NCBI RefSeq assembly: GCF_000974985.2
Contig: NZ_LAVA02000073.1
Coordinates: 1-64,000 of the forward strand
Origin: Streptomyces mangrovisoli
Lineage (GTDB): Bacteria; Actinomycetota; Actinomycetes; Streptomycetales; Streptomycetaceae
DNA length: 64,000 nucleotides
Direction: 5' to 3'
Shown here: one piece after another, positions 35,609 through 44,526 of the stretch
Layout: every line of letters starts with the position of its first letter
Position numbering within the stretch: position 1 is the stretch's first letter
Made by a program: the position numbers and the translations under genes
The notes under the pieces: generated by a model
What the model was told of the DNA's origin: nothing
The model's input: the letters and a program-made list of their open reading frames with translations, nothing else
Database searches by the model: none

Positions 35609-36142
35609 ATGAGCACTTCCCGGCCGACCGGCTCCGCCGACCCCGGCCCCCTCGTCAGCGGTTCCGCCGACCCCGGTCCCCTCGCCGGCGGTTCTGCCGC
35701 CCCGGGCGGCGCCCCCGTCGCCGCGCCCTCCGGGCCCGCCGGTGGGTCCCCCGCGGCTCTGGTCCGGGAGTTCCACCGGGCCTTCGGCCTGGACGCCCGG
35801 GACACCCCCACGCAGGTCCCGCCCGCCGTCGGCGCGCACCGGGGAGAACTGCTCAGGGAGGAGGCCGAGGAGGTCGCCGAGGTCTCGGCCGGCGGCCCGC
35901 TCGACCGGTTGGCGCACGAACTCGCGGACGTCGTCTACGTCGCGTACGGCACCGCTCTGGTGCACGGCATCGACCTCGACGCGGTGATCGCCGAGATCCA
36001 CCGCTCCAACATGACCAAGCTCGGCCCCGACGGCCAGGTGGCCCGCCGCGCCGACGGCAAGGTCCTCAAGGGTGAGCACTACGAGGCACCCGACGTCGCG
36101 GCCGTCCTGCGCCGGCAGGGGTGGATACCGGGCGACGCCTGA
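35609..36142 (+). CDS. MazG-like nucleotide pyrophosphohydrolase
   Basis: 177 aa. The first 48 residues are low complexity, with GSADPGPL tandem repeats. The catalytic part is an all-alpha NTP/PRA pyrophosphohydrolase: E84-E85-x-E87-E88 (LLREEAEEVAE) and E104-x2-D107 (LAHELADVVYVAYG) supply the Mg ligands, with a HisE/MazG-like spacing and a distinct C-terminal LGPDGQVARRADGKVLKG segment. Such proteins destroy damaged or non-canonical nucleotides. A damage-type promoter directly in front supports a house-cleaning role. Exact substrate unknown. Confidence 0.82.
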   Translation: MSTSRPTGSADPGPLVSGSADPGPLAGGSAAPGGAPVAAPSGPAGGSPAALVREFHRAFGLDARDTPTQVPPAVGAHRGELLREEAEEVAEVSAGGPLDRLAHELADVVYVAYGTALVHGIDLDAVIAEIHRSNMTKLGPDGQVARRADGKVLKGEHYEAPDVAAVLRRQGWIPGDA

Positions 36143-36344
36143 CAGCTCCACGGGAAGTCCGCGAGGTTCCTCCCACAGGCGTCCCGTCCGGTCCCGGCGC
36201 CGCGCCGTCGCTGCTCCGTCCGTGGCCGACTGTCAGGCGAACGGCTGTATCCCGGCCCCTTCATGAAGGCGGCGTCGCCCCTGGTGGCGCAAGGATGGCG
36301 GCTGGCAGGGGACATGAACCGCGAGCGTCGGGAGACACCCACTT

Positions 36345-38084
36345 GTGACCATCCACAACGAATCCCACGGTGTCACGGCCGCCGAGGAGTCGTACGAGAG
36401 CGAGCTCCCGCTCCGGCGCAAGCAGCCCGGCAGTGTCGTGGTGAAGTGGCTGACGACCACCGATCACAAGACGATCGGCACGCTCTACCTCGGTACGTCG
36501 TTCGCGTTCTTCCTGGTCGGCGGCGTGCTGGCGCTCGTCATGCGGGCCGAGCTGGCCCGCCCGGGGCTCCAGATCGTCTCGAAGGAGCAGTACAACCAGG
36601 CGTTCACCATGCACGGCCTGATCATGCTGCTGATGTTCGCGACGCCGCTGTTCGCGGGCTTCACCAACTGGATCATGCCGCTCCAGATCGGCGCCCCGGA
36701 CGTGGCCTTCCCGCGGCTGAACATGTTCGCCTACTGGCTCTACCTGTTCGGCTCGCTGATCGCGGCGGCCAGCTTCCTCACCCCCGACGGCGCCCCCGAC
36801 TTCGGCTGGTTCATGTACGCGCCCCTGTCGAGCGCGGTCTACACCCCGAGTATCGGCGCGGACATGGGCATCATGGGCCTGGCCTTCTCCGGCTTCGGCA
36901 CGATCCTCGGCGCGGTCAACTTCATCACCACGATCATCTGCATGCGCGCGCCGGGCATGACCATGTTCCGGATGCCGATCTTCGTCTGGAACGTGCTGCT
37001 GACGGCCGTGCTGGTCCTGTTCGTGTTCCCGGTCCTGGCCGCCGCGCTGTTCGCCCTGGAGGCGGACCGCAAGTTCGGGGCGCACATCTTCGACGCCGCC
37101 AACGGCGGGGCATTGCTGTGGCAACACCTCTTCTGGTTCTTCGGCCATCCAGAGGTGTACATCATCGCCTTGCCGTTCTTCGGCATCGTCAGTGAGGTCA
37201 TCCCGGTCTTCTCCCGCAAGCCGATGTTCGGCTACATGGGTCTGATCGCCGCGACGATCTCGATCGCCGGTCTGTCCGTGACCGTGTGGGCGCACCACAT
37301 GTACGTCACCGGCGGTGTGCTGCTGCCGTTCTTCTCCTTCATGACCCTGCTGATCGCGGTCCCGACCGGGGTGAAGTTCTTCAACTGGATCGGCACCATG
37401 TGGAAGGGCTCGCTGTCCTTCGAGACGCCGATGCTGTGGGCCACCGGCTTTCTCGTGACCTTCCTCTTCGGCGGTCTGACCGGTGTGATCCTGGCCTCGC
37501 CCCCGATGGACTTCCACGTCTCCGACTCGTACTTCGTGGTGGCGCACTTCCACTACGTCGTCTTCGGCACGGTCGTCTTCGCGATGTTCTCCGGCTTCCA
37601 CTTCTGGTGGCCCAAGTTCACCGGCAAGATGCTCGACGAACGGCTCGGCAAGATCACCTTCTGGACACTGTTCGTCGGGTTCCACACCACGTTCCTGGTT
37701 CAGCACTGGCTGGGCGTCGAGGGGATGCCGCGCCGCTACGCGGACTATCTCGCGGCCGACGGCTTCACCACCCTGAACACGATCTCGACGATCGGCTCGT
37801 TCGTCCTCGGCATGTCCATGCTGCCGTTCCTCTACAACGTGTGGAAGACGGCCAAGTACGGCAAGCCGGTCGGTGTCGACGACCCGTGGGGCTACGGCCG
37901 CTCCCTGGAGTGGGCGACCTCCTGCCCGCCGCCGCGGCACAACTTCCTCACCCTGCCGCGGATCCGCAGCGAGTCCCCGGCGTTCGACCTGCACCACCCC
38001 GAGATCGCCCAGCTCGAGTCCGGCGTCCACGCGGGCGGACCGGGCGCGCGGCCGACGCCGGGATCCGAGAGCGGCCGGTCTTGA
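36345..38084 (+). CDS. ctaD: Cytochrome c oxidase subunit I (stand-alone copy)
   Basis: 579 aa heme-copper oxidase subunit I of the aa3 type, GTG 36345. Twelve membrane helices. Metal ligands are all present: H90 (heme a, TMHGLIML), H268 with the cross-linking Tyr (HPEVY), H317-H318 (WAHHMY), H401 (heme a3) and H403 (heme a) in HFHYVV. It should pump protons in cytochrome c or bcc-linked respiration. No ctaC, ctaE, ctaF or qcr gene is near, so this is an extra copy outside the main oxidase cluster. The gap 36143-36344 before it holds no gene I can support. Confidence 0.92.
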   Translation: MTIHNESHGVTAAEESYESELPLRRKQPGSVVVKWLTTTDHKTIGTLYLGTSFAFFLVGGVLALVMRAELARPGLQIVSKEQYNQAFTMHGLIMLLMFATPLFAGFTNWIMPLQIGAPDVAFPRLNMFAYWLYLFGSLIAAASFLTPDGAPDFGWFMYAPLSSAVYTPSIGADMGIMGLAFSGFGTILGAVNFITTIICMRAPGMTMFRMPIFVWNVLLTAVLVLFVFPVLAAALFALEADRKFGAHIFDAANGGALLWQHLFWFFGHPEVYIIALPFFGIVSEVIPVFSRKPMFGYMGLIAATISIAGLSVTVWAHHMYVTGGVLLPFFSFMTLLIAVPTGVKFFNWIGTMWKGSLSFETPMLWATGFLVTFLFGGLTGVILASPPMDFHVSDSYFVVAHFHYVVFGTVVFAMFSGFHFWWPKFTGKMLDERLGKITFWTLFVGFHTTFLVQHWLGVEGMPRRYADYLAADGFTTLNTISTIGSFVLGMSMLPFLYNVWKTAKYGKPVGVDDPWGYGRSLEWATSCPPPRHNFLTLPRIRSESPAFDLHHPEIAQLESGVHAGGPGARPTPGSESGRS

Positions 38085-38458
38085 CCCCGTCGAGCCGCCG
38101 AGGAACCCCGCCGCACCGGCCGGACGGCGCACTCGCCGAAGAGGTCGAGGGCTATCTGCTGGCGCGGTCGGAACGGGAGCAGGCGCAGCGCGAGGCCGAA
38201 GCGCTCTGCGCGCGCCTGCCCTGGCTCACCACCGGTCAGGCCGAGGACCTCACCCGGCACTTCACCGAGCAGCGTCTCGGCCTGACCAGGCAGGCGCTCC
38301 AGGTCACCGCCGACCGGGCCACGCGCCTGCGCGGCGAGTACGAGGCCCGCTACGCGGAGCTCCGTCGCGCCCTGCGGATCCGGCACACCCTCGGCGCCTG
38401 CCTGCTGGTGACGTTCTGCACGGGCGCCGGTTCGGCGACCGCGCTGCTGGCCCGCTGA
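38081..38458 (+). CDS. Small single-pass membrane protein coupled to ctaD
   Basis: 125 aa from TTG 38081, which overlaps the ctaD stop (TTGA). Hydrophilic and helical, Glu/Arg-rich (EEVEGYLLARSEREQAQREAEAL ending, then TRQALQVTADRATRLRGEYEARYAELRRAL), with one hydrophobic segment at about 103-123. No family recognised. Translational coupling to ctaD suggests a role linked to the oxidase, but this is inference. An internal GTG or ATG start cannot be excluded. Confidence 0.65.
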   Translation: MTPSSRRGTPPHRPDGALAEEVEGYLLARSEREQAQREAEALCARLPWLTTGQAEDLTRHFTEQRLGLTRQALQVTADRATRLRGEYEARYAELRRALRIRHTLGACLLVTFCTGAGSATALLAR

Positions 38459-38555
38459 TCGCCGAGCGTCACCGACACGTGACGTCGGGCCGCCCGGTCC
38501 GCGCTGCGCGACGGCGCGGACCGGACCCACTCCGGGGAGCGCCTACCCTTGTCCC

Positions 38556-40067
38556 ATGAGCAGCATCGACCGGGGCCAGGCAGTGGACGTCAGAACATAT
38601 GAAGTGCGCACCTACGGGTGTCAGATGAACGTCCACGATTCCGAACGGCTCTCCGGGCTGCTCGAGGAGGCCGGCTACGTCCGCGCCCCCGAGGGTTCCG
38701 ACGGCGACGCCGACGTCGTCGTCTTCAACACCTGCGCCGTGCGCGAGAACGCCGACAACCGGCTCTACGGCAACCTCGGCCGGCTCGCGCCGAGGAAGGC
38801 GTCCCGGCCCGGGATGCAGATCGCGGTCGGCGGCTGCCTGGCGCAGAAGGACCGCGACACCATCGTGAAGAAGGCGCCCTGGGTGGACGTCGTCTTCGGC
38901 ACGCACAACATCGGCAAGCTGCCCGTGCTGCTGGAGCGCGCCCGCGTCCAGGAGGAGGCGCAGGTCGAGATCGCCGAGTCGCTGGAGGCGTTCCCCTCCA
39001 CGCTGCCGACGCGGCGTGAGAGCGCGTACGCGGCATGGGTGTCGATCTCCGTGGGCTGCAACAACACCTGCACCTTCTGCATCGTCCCCGCGCTGCGCGG
39101 CAAGGAGAAGGACCGCCGCCCCGGCGACATCCTCGCCGAGGTCGAGGCGCTGGTCGCCGAGGGCGTCTCCGAGATCACCCTGCTCGGCCAGAACGTCAAC
39201 GCCTACGGCTCCGACATCGGGGACCGCGAGGCGTTCAGCAAACTGCTGCGGGCCTGCGGGAACGTCGAGGGGCTGGAGCGGGTCCGCTTCACCTCCCCGC
39301 ATCCGCGCGACTTCACCGACGACGTCATCGCCGCCATGGCCGAGACGCCGAACGTGATGCCGCAGCTGCACATGCCGATGCAGTCCGGCTCGGACACGGT
39401 CCTGAAGGCGATGCGCCGCTCCTACCGGCAGGAGCGCTACCTCGGGATCATCGAGAAGGTCCGCGCGGCCATCCCGCACGCGGCGATCACCACCGACATC
39501 ATCGTGGGCTTCCCCGGCGAGACCGAGGAGGACTTCGAGCAGACCCTGCACGCCGTCCGCGAGGCGCGCTTCTCGCAGGCGTTCACCTTCCAGTACTCCA
39601 AGCGGCCCGGCACCCCGGCCGCGACCATGGAGGGGCAGATCCCCAAGGAGGTCGTCCAGGCGCGCTACGAACGCCTGGTGGCCCTCCAGGAGGAGATCTC
39701 CTGGGAGGAGAACAAGAAGCAGGTCGGCCGCACGCTGGACCTCATGGTCGCCGAGGGCGAGGGCCGCAAGGACGGCGCCACGCACCGCCTGTCCGGGCGC
39801 GCGCCCGACAACCGCCTGGTGCACTTCACCAAGCCCGACGAGGACGTGCGCCCCGGCGATGTCGTCACCGTCGAGATCACGTACGCCGCTCCGCACCACC
39901 TGCTCGCGGAGGGCGCCGTCCTCGGTATGCGCCGTACGCGCGCGGGCGACGCGTGGGAGAAGCGCAACGCCGCGGAGGCCGCGCAGCCGGCGGGCGTCAT
40001 GCTGGGCCTCCCGACGATCGGCGCGCCGGCTCCGCTGCCGGTCGCTTCGGGCTGCGGCTGCGACTGA
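38556..40067 (+). CDS. miaB: tRNA-2-methylthio-N6-isopentenyladenosine synthase MiaB
   Basis: Radical-SAM methylthiotransferase acting on i6A37 of tRNAs, 503 aa. UPF0004 domain starts TYGCQMNVHDSE (C22); further cluster cysteines in FNTCAVREN and VGGCLAQKD; radical-SAM triad in CNNTCTFC; C-terminal TRAM domain. The C-terminal end is Ala/Pro-rich and finishes SGCGCD. A TACCCT -10 at 38544-38549 lies 6 nt before ATG 38556, suggesting a leaderless mRNA. It works downstream of MiaA, encoded 3 kb further on. Confidence 0.95.
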   Translation: MSSIDRGQAVDVRTYEVRTYGCQMNVHDSERLSGLLEEAGYVRAPEGSDGDADVVVFNTCAVRENADNRLYGNLGRLAPRKASRPGMQIAVGGCLAQKDRDTIVKKAPWVDVVFGTHNIGKLPVLLERARVQEEAQVEIAESLEAFPSTLPTRRESAYAAWVSISVGCNNTCTFCIVPALRGKEKDRRPGDILAEVEALVAEGVSEITLLGQNVNAYGSDIGDREAFSKLLRACGNVEGLERVRFTSPHPRDFTDDVIAAMAETPNVMPQLHMPMQSGSDTVLKAMRRSYRQERYLGIIEKVRAAIPHAAITTDIIVGFPGETEEDFEQTLHAVREARFSQAFTFQYSKRPGTPAATMEGQIPKEVVQARYERLVALQEEISWEENKKQVGRTLDLMVAEGEGRKDGATHRLSGRAPDNRLVHFTKPDEDVRPGDVVTVEITYAAPHHLLAEGAVLGMRRTRAGDAWEKRNAAEAAQPAGVMLGLPTIGAPAPLPVASGCGCD

Positions 40068-40092
40068 CCCTCCGGGCGGGACGGCGGACTCG

Positions 40093-40372
40093 GCGGTGGT
40101 GTCCCCGTGCGGGTGCGTCGTGGCTGGTCGCGCAGTTCCCCGCGCCCCTTTCAGGGGCCGGGGCAGGTGCGCCCCGTCAGGGGCGCGGGGAACTGCGCGC
40201 TCAGCCCCCACGGACCGGTAGTCGGATCCTTGCGGTGGTGCCCCCGTGCGGGCTCGTCGTGGCTGGTCGCGCAGTTCCTCGCGCCCCATTCAGGGGCCCG
40301 GGCAGCTGCGCCCCCCGTCAGGGGCGCGGGGAACTGCGCGGTCAACCCCCACCGGGCCGCGGTCGGACACCA
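40093..40372. repeat. Two tandem copies of a Streptomyces-type inverted repeat
   Basis: Each about 140-bp unit contains 19-nt arms beginning GCGCAGTTCC and ending in GCGCCCC, with a complementary arm (copy 1: 40130-40148 with 40180-40198; copy 2: 40269-40287 with 40321-40339). Flanks such as GTGGCTGGTCGCGCAG repeat as well. I recall this element as dispersed between genes in many Streptomyces genomes. It fills the 338-nt gap between miaB and the next gene and can act as a terminator. Confidence 0.85.
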
Positions 40373-40405
40373 AGCGCCGGCCCCGGCAGGGCTACGCTGC
40401 CGATC

Positions 40406-41131
40406 ATGCTTGTCGCCGCCGCAGTCTGCCCCTGCCCGCCCCTCCTCGTGCCCGAGGTCGCCGCGGGTGCCGCTCCCGAGCTGGACGCCGCCCGTGCCGC
40501 CTGCGCGGACGCGCTCGGCGTGCTGGCCGCCGCCCGCCCCGACCTGCTCGTGGTCGTGGGCCCCGCCGAACGCAGCGGGCGCGGCGCGCACCCGCAGGGC
40601 ACCCCCGGGTCGTTCCGCGGGTTCGGCGTCGACGCCGACGTCACGCTGGGCAGCCGCGACGGCACGGCCGAGGGCTCCGCGGCCGCGCGCGCCCTGCCGC
40701 CGTCGCTCGCCGTCGCCGCCTGGCTGCTCGGGCGCACGGGCTGGGCCGACGCCCCGATCGAGGGCCTGGGCGTGGGCGAGCCCCTCGAAGCCGAACGCTG
40801 CCTGGAGACCGGCCGGTCGATCGCCGCGCGCGCCGAACGCGTCGCGCTGCTGGTGATGGGCGACGGCAGCGCCTGCCGCACCCTCAAGGCGCCCGGCTAC
40901 CTCGACGAGCGCGCCGCGCCCTTCGACTCCGAGGCCGCGCGGGCGCTCGGGGCGGCGGACGTACCGGCCCTCAAGGCGCTCGACGCGGAGCTGGCCCAGG
41001 CCCTCAAGGCGTCCGGCCGCGCCCCCTGGCAGGTGCTCGCGGGCGCCGCCGAGGACGCGGGCCTGAACGGCTCCCTGCTGTACGAGGACGCGCCCTACGG
41101 CGTGGGCTACATGGTCGCCGCCTGGTCGTAG
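40406..41131 (+). CDS. LigB-like (class III extradiol dioxygenase-like) protein
   Basis: 241 aa. MLVAAAVCPCPPLLVPEVA at the start, then LLVVVGPAER, LLVMGDGSACRT and AEDAGLNGSLLYEDAPYGVGYMVAAW: the pattern of an actinobacterial LigB-fold family encoded between miaB and miaA in Mycobacterium as well. The His metal ligands of real extradiol dioxygenases are largely missing, so catalysis is doubtful. TACGCT at 40393-40398 lies 7 nt before ATG 40406, suggesting a leaderless mRNA. Confidence 0.78.
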   Translation: MLVAAAVCPCPPLLVPEVAAGAAPELDAARAACADALGVLAAARPDLLVVVGPAERSGRGAHPQGTPGSFRGFGVDADVTLGSRDGTAEGSAAARALPPSLAVAAWLLGRTGWADAPIEGLGVGEPLEAERCLETGRSIAARAERVALLVMGDGSACRTLKAPGYLDERAAPFDSEAARALGAADVPALKALDAELAQALKASGRAPWQVLAGAAEDAGLNGSLLYEDAPYGVGYMVAAWS

Positions 41132-41168
41132 CGGCCGCGGGCGCGTCCCGGCCGCCCGGGACGGTCCG

Positions 41169-41492
41169 TCAGGACGTCGGCGGCGGCGGGGTGTCCGTGT
41201 CCGTGGGCTCCGGAGCGCCGCCCGCCATCCCGCCGTGGCCGTCCGCGCCGCCGGGACCCGACGCCGTACCGGACCCGTTGCCGCTCTTCTGCGCGAGCCG
41301 GTCCACGGCCCCCTTGGCCTTGCCCGTGCCCGCGTGGATCTTGTCGCTGTACTTGTGCTTGGTCCTGTCGTCGACCATCCGCGCGGCCTTGTCCAGCCCG
41401 TGCCCGATCTTGCCGCCGTGCTGCTGCGCCAGGTCCGAGACCTTCTCCTTGGCCGGCCCCAGCCGGTCCTTGAGGTTGTGCAGAAGACCCAT
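41169..41492 (-). CDS. MT0933-like antitoxin-type protein
   Basis: 107 aa. The first 70 residues (MGLLHNLKDRLGPAKEKVSD ..., GLDKAARMVDDRTKHKYSDK) follow the MT0933-antitoxin pattern, a small Lys-rich helical family. The C-terminus is a Gly/Pro/Thr-rich tail. No toxin gene is adjacent, and members of this family are often orphans in Streptomyces, so a toxin-antitoxin role is unproven. Confidence 0.7.
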   Translation of the reverse strand: MGLLHNLKDRLGPAKEKVSDLAQQHGGKIGHGLDKAARMVDDRTKHKYSDKIHAGTGKAKGAVDRLAQKSGNGSGTASGPGGADGHGGMAGGAPEPTDTDTPPPPTS

Positions 41493-41643
41493 GATCCACC
41501 TCGGAAACCGTAGGAAATCGCCTATATATGCGACAAACGGTACTCGGACGGGTGGAGGACCGGCCCGCCGCCGGGGCCGTTCGCGTCACGCCCGGTGCCC
41601 GGCCCGTGCGTGAAGAGTGCCCGGCGTTTGGGAGACTGAAGGG

Positions 41644-42582
41644 GTGAGCAGCGCACCTTCCGCCCCCCGAGTCATCGCCGTCGTCGGCCCCACCGCCGCG
41701 GGCAAGTCCGACCTGGGCGTCCATCTGGCCCAGCAGCTCGGCGGGGAGGTCGTCAACGCGGACTCCATGCAGCTCTACCGCGGGATGGACATCGGCACCG
41801 CGAAGCTGCCGCCCGAGGAGCGCGGCGGCGTGCCGCACCACCTCCTCGACATCTGGGACGTGACCGTCACCGCCTCCGTCGCCGAGTACCAGCGGCTCGC
41901 CCGGGAGCGGATCGACGCCCTGCTCGCCGCCGGCCGCTGGCCCGTCCTGGTGGGCGGCTCCGGGCTGTACGTCCGCGGGGCCGTCGACAACCTGGAGTTC
42001 CCCGGCACCGACCCCGAGGTCCGGGCCCGTCTGGAGGAGGAACTCCAGCTGCGCGGGTCCGGCGCCCTGCACGCCCGCCTCGCCGCCGCGGACCCGGAGG
42101 CCGCGCGCGCGATCCTGCCCGGCAACGGACGCCGTATCGTCCGGGCCCTCGAGGTGATCGAGATCACCGGCCGCCCGTTCACCGCCAATCTGCCGGGCCA
42201 CGACTTCGTCTACGACACCGTGCAGATCGGCGTCGACGTGGCGCGCCCCGAGCTGGACGAGCGCATCGCCCGCCGCGTGGACCGCATGTGGGAGGCGGGG
42301 CTCGTCGAGGAGGTGCGCGAGCTGGCGGAGCGGGGGCTGCGCGAGGGGCGCACGGCCTCCCGCGCGCTCGGCTACCAGCAGGTGCTCGCGGCGCTCGCGG
42401 GGGAGTGCACGATGGGGGAGGCGCGCGCGGAGACCGTCCGTGCCACCAAGCGCTTCGCGCGCCGCCAGGATTCATGGTTCAGACGCGACCCGCGGGTGCA
42501 CTGGCTCAGTGGGGCTGCGGCGGACATCACAGAACTTCCGCGGCTCGCGCTGGCGTTGCTCGAACGACCGGTCACAGCCTGA
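41644..42582 (+). CDS. miaA: tRNA dimethylallyltransferase MiaA
   Basis: 312 aa from GTG 41644. P-loop GPTAAGKS at 15-22, substrate-binding NADSMQLYRGMDIGTAK, LVGGSGLYVRG and the C-terminal RYxRRQ-like KRFARRQDSWFRRD. It transfers dimethylallyl to A37 of tRNAs, giving the substrate of MiaB. An ATG at 41617 would add nine residues. Confidence 0.95.
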   Translation: MSSAPSAPRVIAVVGPTAAGKSDLGVHLAQQLGGEVVNADSMQLYRGMDIGTAKLPPEERGGVPHHLLDIWDVTVTASVAEYQRLARERIDALLAAGRWPVLVGGSGLYVRGAVDNLEFPGTDPEVRARLEEELQLRGSGALHARLAAADPEAARAILPGNGRRIVRALEVIEITGRPFTANLPGHDFVYDTVQIGVDVARPELDERIARRVDRMWEAGLVEEVRELAERGLREGRTASRALGYQQVLAALAGECTMGEARAETVRATKRFARRQDSWFRRDPRVHWLSGAAADITELPRLALALLERPVTA

Positions 42583-42684
42583 TCACGTGATGGCATCGGG
42601 ATGCTCCGGCCGTCATCGGGGCCTCCGGCGCCGTGCCATCATCGTGCTGCGATCGACCAGATGAAGTCCTAGTTGGGAGGGCGC

Positions 42685-43236
42685 GTGGCGATGGAGGCCG
42701 GCCCTCGCGACACCGCACAAGGCACCGAACCCCTGAGCACCGAACCCCTGAGCTCCGAGTCCCTGAACTCCGAGCCCCTGGGTGCCGGTCTCGGCGAGCC
42801 GGAGCCGATCGAGGGCGGTCTGAGCTCCGACGGCCCCGACGAGATCGACGGCGGTGTCACGGACGACGGACCCGGGCCCGACGAGATGTACGCCGGACCC
42901 GAGGTCGAGGTCGAGCTGCGCCCGCAGCGCCGGCTGCGGCTGTGGCAGCTCGCACCCATCGTTGGTCTGGCGGCCGTCGGCTCGCTGATGTTCGCCTTCC
43001 CGCTCGCCTTCGACTTCGGCGACAGCGGTGCCGTGATCGCCATGCTGGGGCTGCTGATCTGCTGCTGCGCGGCCGGCTGGGGAATGATGGCGGCGCGCAG
43101 GGTGGGCTACACCTGGCCCGGCCTGCCGCCCCGCGGCTCCGGCCGCCGCCCCGACTGGCGGGTCGTCCTCGGCTACGTCCTCGTGGTGGCCGTCGTCGCC
43201 GTCCTGGCCGTCCTGCGCGTGGCCCGACTGCGCTGA
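42685..43236 (+). CDS. Uncharacterised membrane protein between miaA and dapF
   Basis: 183 aa from GTG 42685; ATG 42691 is the alternative (GGGAGG at 42675-42680 gives 4 or 10 nt spacing). The first half is acidic and low complexity, starting with four 15-bp repeats that encode EPLST-type pentapeptides. The second half has three hydrophobic segments (WQLAPIVGLAAVGSLMFAFP; VIAMLGLLICCCAAGWG; VVLGYVLVVAVVAVLAVL). Family unknown; position conserved in Streptomyces from memory. Confidence 0.75.
   Translation: MAMEAGPRDTAQGTEPLSTEPLSSESLNSEPLGAGLGEPEPIEGGLSSDGPDEIDGGVTDDGPGPDEMYAGPEVEVELRPQRRLRLWQLAPIVGLAAVGSLMFAFPLAFDFGDSGAVIAMLGLLICCCAAGWGMMAARRVGYTWPGLPPRGSGRRPDWRVVLGYVLVVAVVAVLAVLRVARLR
42724..42783 (+). 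repeat. 15-bp coding tandem repeat
   Basis: Four 15-bp units from 42724; the first two are identical, the last two diverged. In frame they encode TEPLS/SESLN pentapeptides in the acidic N-terminus of the membrane protein. Confidence 0.8.
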
Positions 43237-43373
43237 CCCCTCCGGGGCCACGAGCGCCACCGGCGCGCCGCACCGCTCCCGGACCGTGTTGCCGTACCCG
43301 TACCCATCCCGTGCCGCCGTGCCGGCCGAGGCCGTCGCGACGGAGTGTCGTACCCACCCCGTACGATCGAGTC

Positions 43374-44243
43374 ATGAGCACGCGGATCGCCTTCCTCAAG
43401 GGTCACGGCACGGAGAACGACTTCGTGATCGTGCCCGACCCCGAGAACGCCGTGGACCTTTCCCCGGCCGCCGTCGCCGCCCTGTGCGACCGCCGCGCCG
43501 GCATCGGCGGGGACGGCCTGCTGCACGTGGTGCGCTCCGCCGCGCACCCGGAGGCGAAGGCGATGGCGTCCGAGGCGGAGTGGTTCATGGACTACCGCAA
43601 CGGCGACGGCTCGATCGCCGAGATGTGCGGCAACGGCGTCCGCGTCTTCGCCCGCTACCTCCAGCACGCCGGCCATGTCGGCGAGGGCGACCTCGCCGTC
43701 GCCACCCGCGGCGGCGTCAAGGCCGTGCACATCGCCAAGGACGGCGACGTCACCGTGGGCATGGGCCGCGCCCGGCTGCCCGAGGGCGAGGTCACCGTGA
43801 GCGTCGGCGAGCGCAGCTGGCCCGCGCGCAACGTGAACATGGGCAACCCGCACGCGGTCGCCTTCGTCGACGACCTCGCGCACGCCGGCGACCTGTTCAC
43901 GCCGCCCCCCTTCACCCCGGCCGCCGCCTACCCGGACGGCGTCAACGTCGAGTTCGTCGCCGACCGCGGCCCCCGCCACGTCGCCCTGCGCGTCCACGAG
44001 CGCGGAGTGGGCGAGACGCGGTCCTGCGGCACCGGCGCCTGCGCCGTCGCGGTGGCCACCGCCCGCCGGGACGGCGCCGACCCCGCCGTCACCGGCACCC
44101 CCGTGACCTACACCGTGGACCTGCCCGGCGGCCGCCTGCTCATCACCGAACACCCCGACGGCCAGATCGAGATGACCGGTCCGGCCGTGATCGTCGCCAC
44201 AGGGGAGATCGAAGCCGACTGGCTGGAAAACGCGCTCCGCTGA
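43374..44243 (+). CDS. dapF: Diaminopimelate epimerase
   Basis: Converts LL- to meso-diaminopimelate for lysine; Streptomyces walls use LL-DAP, so the enzyme mainly serves lysine synthesis here. 289 aa; catalytic cysteines C85 (MCGNGVR) and C218 (SCGTGACA) are present, with KGHGTENDFV at the start. TACGAT at 43362-43367 lies 6 nt before ATG 43374, consistent with leaderless transcription. Confidence 0.95.
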   Translation: MSTRIAFLKGHGTENDFVIVPDPENAVDLSPAAVAALCDRRAGIGGDGLLHVVRSAAHPEAKAMASEAEWFMDYRNGDGSIAEMCGNGVRVFARYLQHAGHVGEGDLAVATRGGVKAVHIAKDGDVTVGMGRARLPEGEVTVSVGERSWPARNVNMGNPHAVAFVDDLAHAGDLFTPPPFTPAAAYPDGVNVEFVADRGPRHVALRVHERGVGETRSCGTGACAVAVATARRDGADPAVTGTPVTYTVDLPGGRLLITEHPDGQIEMTGPAVIVATGEIEADWLENALR

Positions 44244-44320
44244 ACACGCGAACCGTGGCCGCCGCGCCCCCGGACCCACCGATCCGTGGCCGGCGGCGGC
44301 CAGCCCCGCGAGAAACCATG

Positions 44321-44335
44321 GTTCGCCGCGCGAAC
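44321..44335. promoter_or_regulatory. Inverted repeat in the rsh upstream region
   Basis: GTTCGCCGCGCGAAC: exact 6-bp arms, 3-nt centre, inside the 283-nt gap before the RSH gene. Possible operator; it recalls ClgR-type GTTCGC/GCGAAC half-sites, but the spacing differs from the N5 I remember. Confidence 0.35.
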
Positions 44336-44526
44336 GGTGGCGCAAAACCGTAAACCTCGAATTCGTCGCTCGAATGGGTGATCCGTTTCACGCTCGGCGA
44401 GAGGCGGTCGGTGGAGCGTGATGGGGTCGGTAGCATCAAGCACCGGCACGGACGGGGGAACGTCGCCAACCCTGAGCCGCGTATGCCCTGGGGCCCCGTC
44501 CACCGGTCACGAGCCGGAGGTGCCCC

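Noticed and set aside
40093..40372. Possible CRISPR array or insertion-sequence ends
   Set aside because: Only two copies, about 140-bp period, each internally palindromic and with no spacers, target duplications or transposase. It fits a dispersed Streptomyces intergenic inverted repeat.
40406..41131. Active extradiol ring-cleavage dioxygenase
   Set aside because: The His/Glu metal ligands expected for catalysis are not visible; only the fold-level pattern remains.
41169..41492. Toxin-antitoxin module
   Set aside because: Only an MT0933-like antitoxin-type gene is present; neighbours are the LigB-like gene and miaA, with no toxin candidate.
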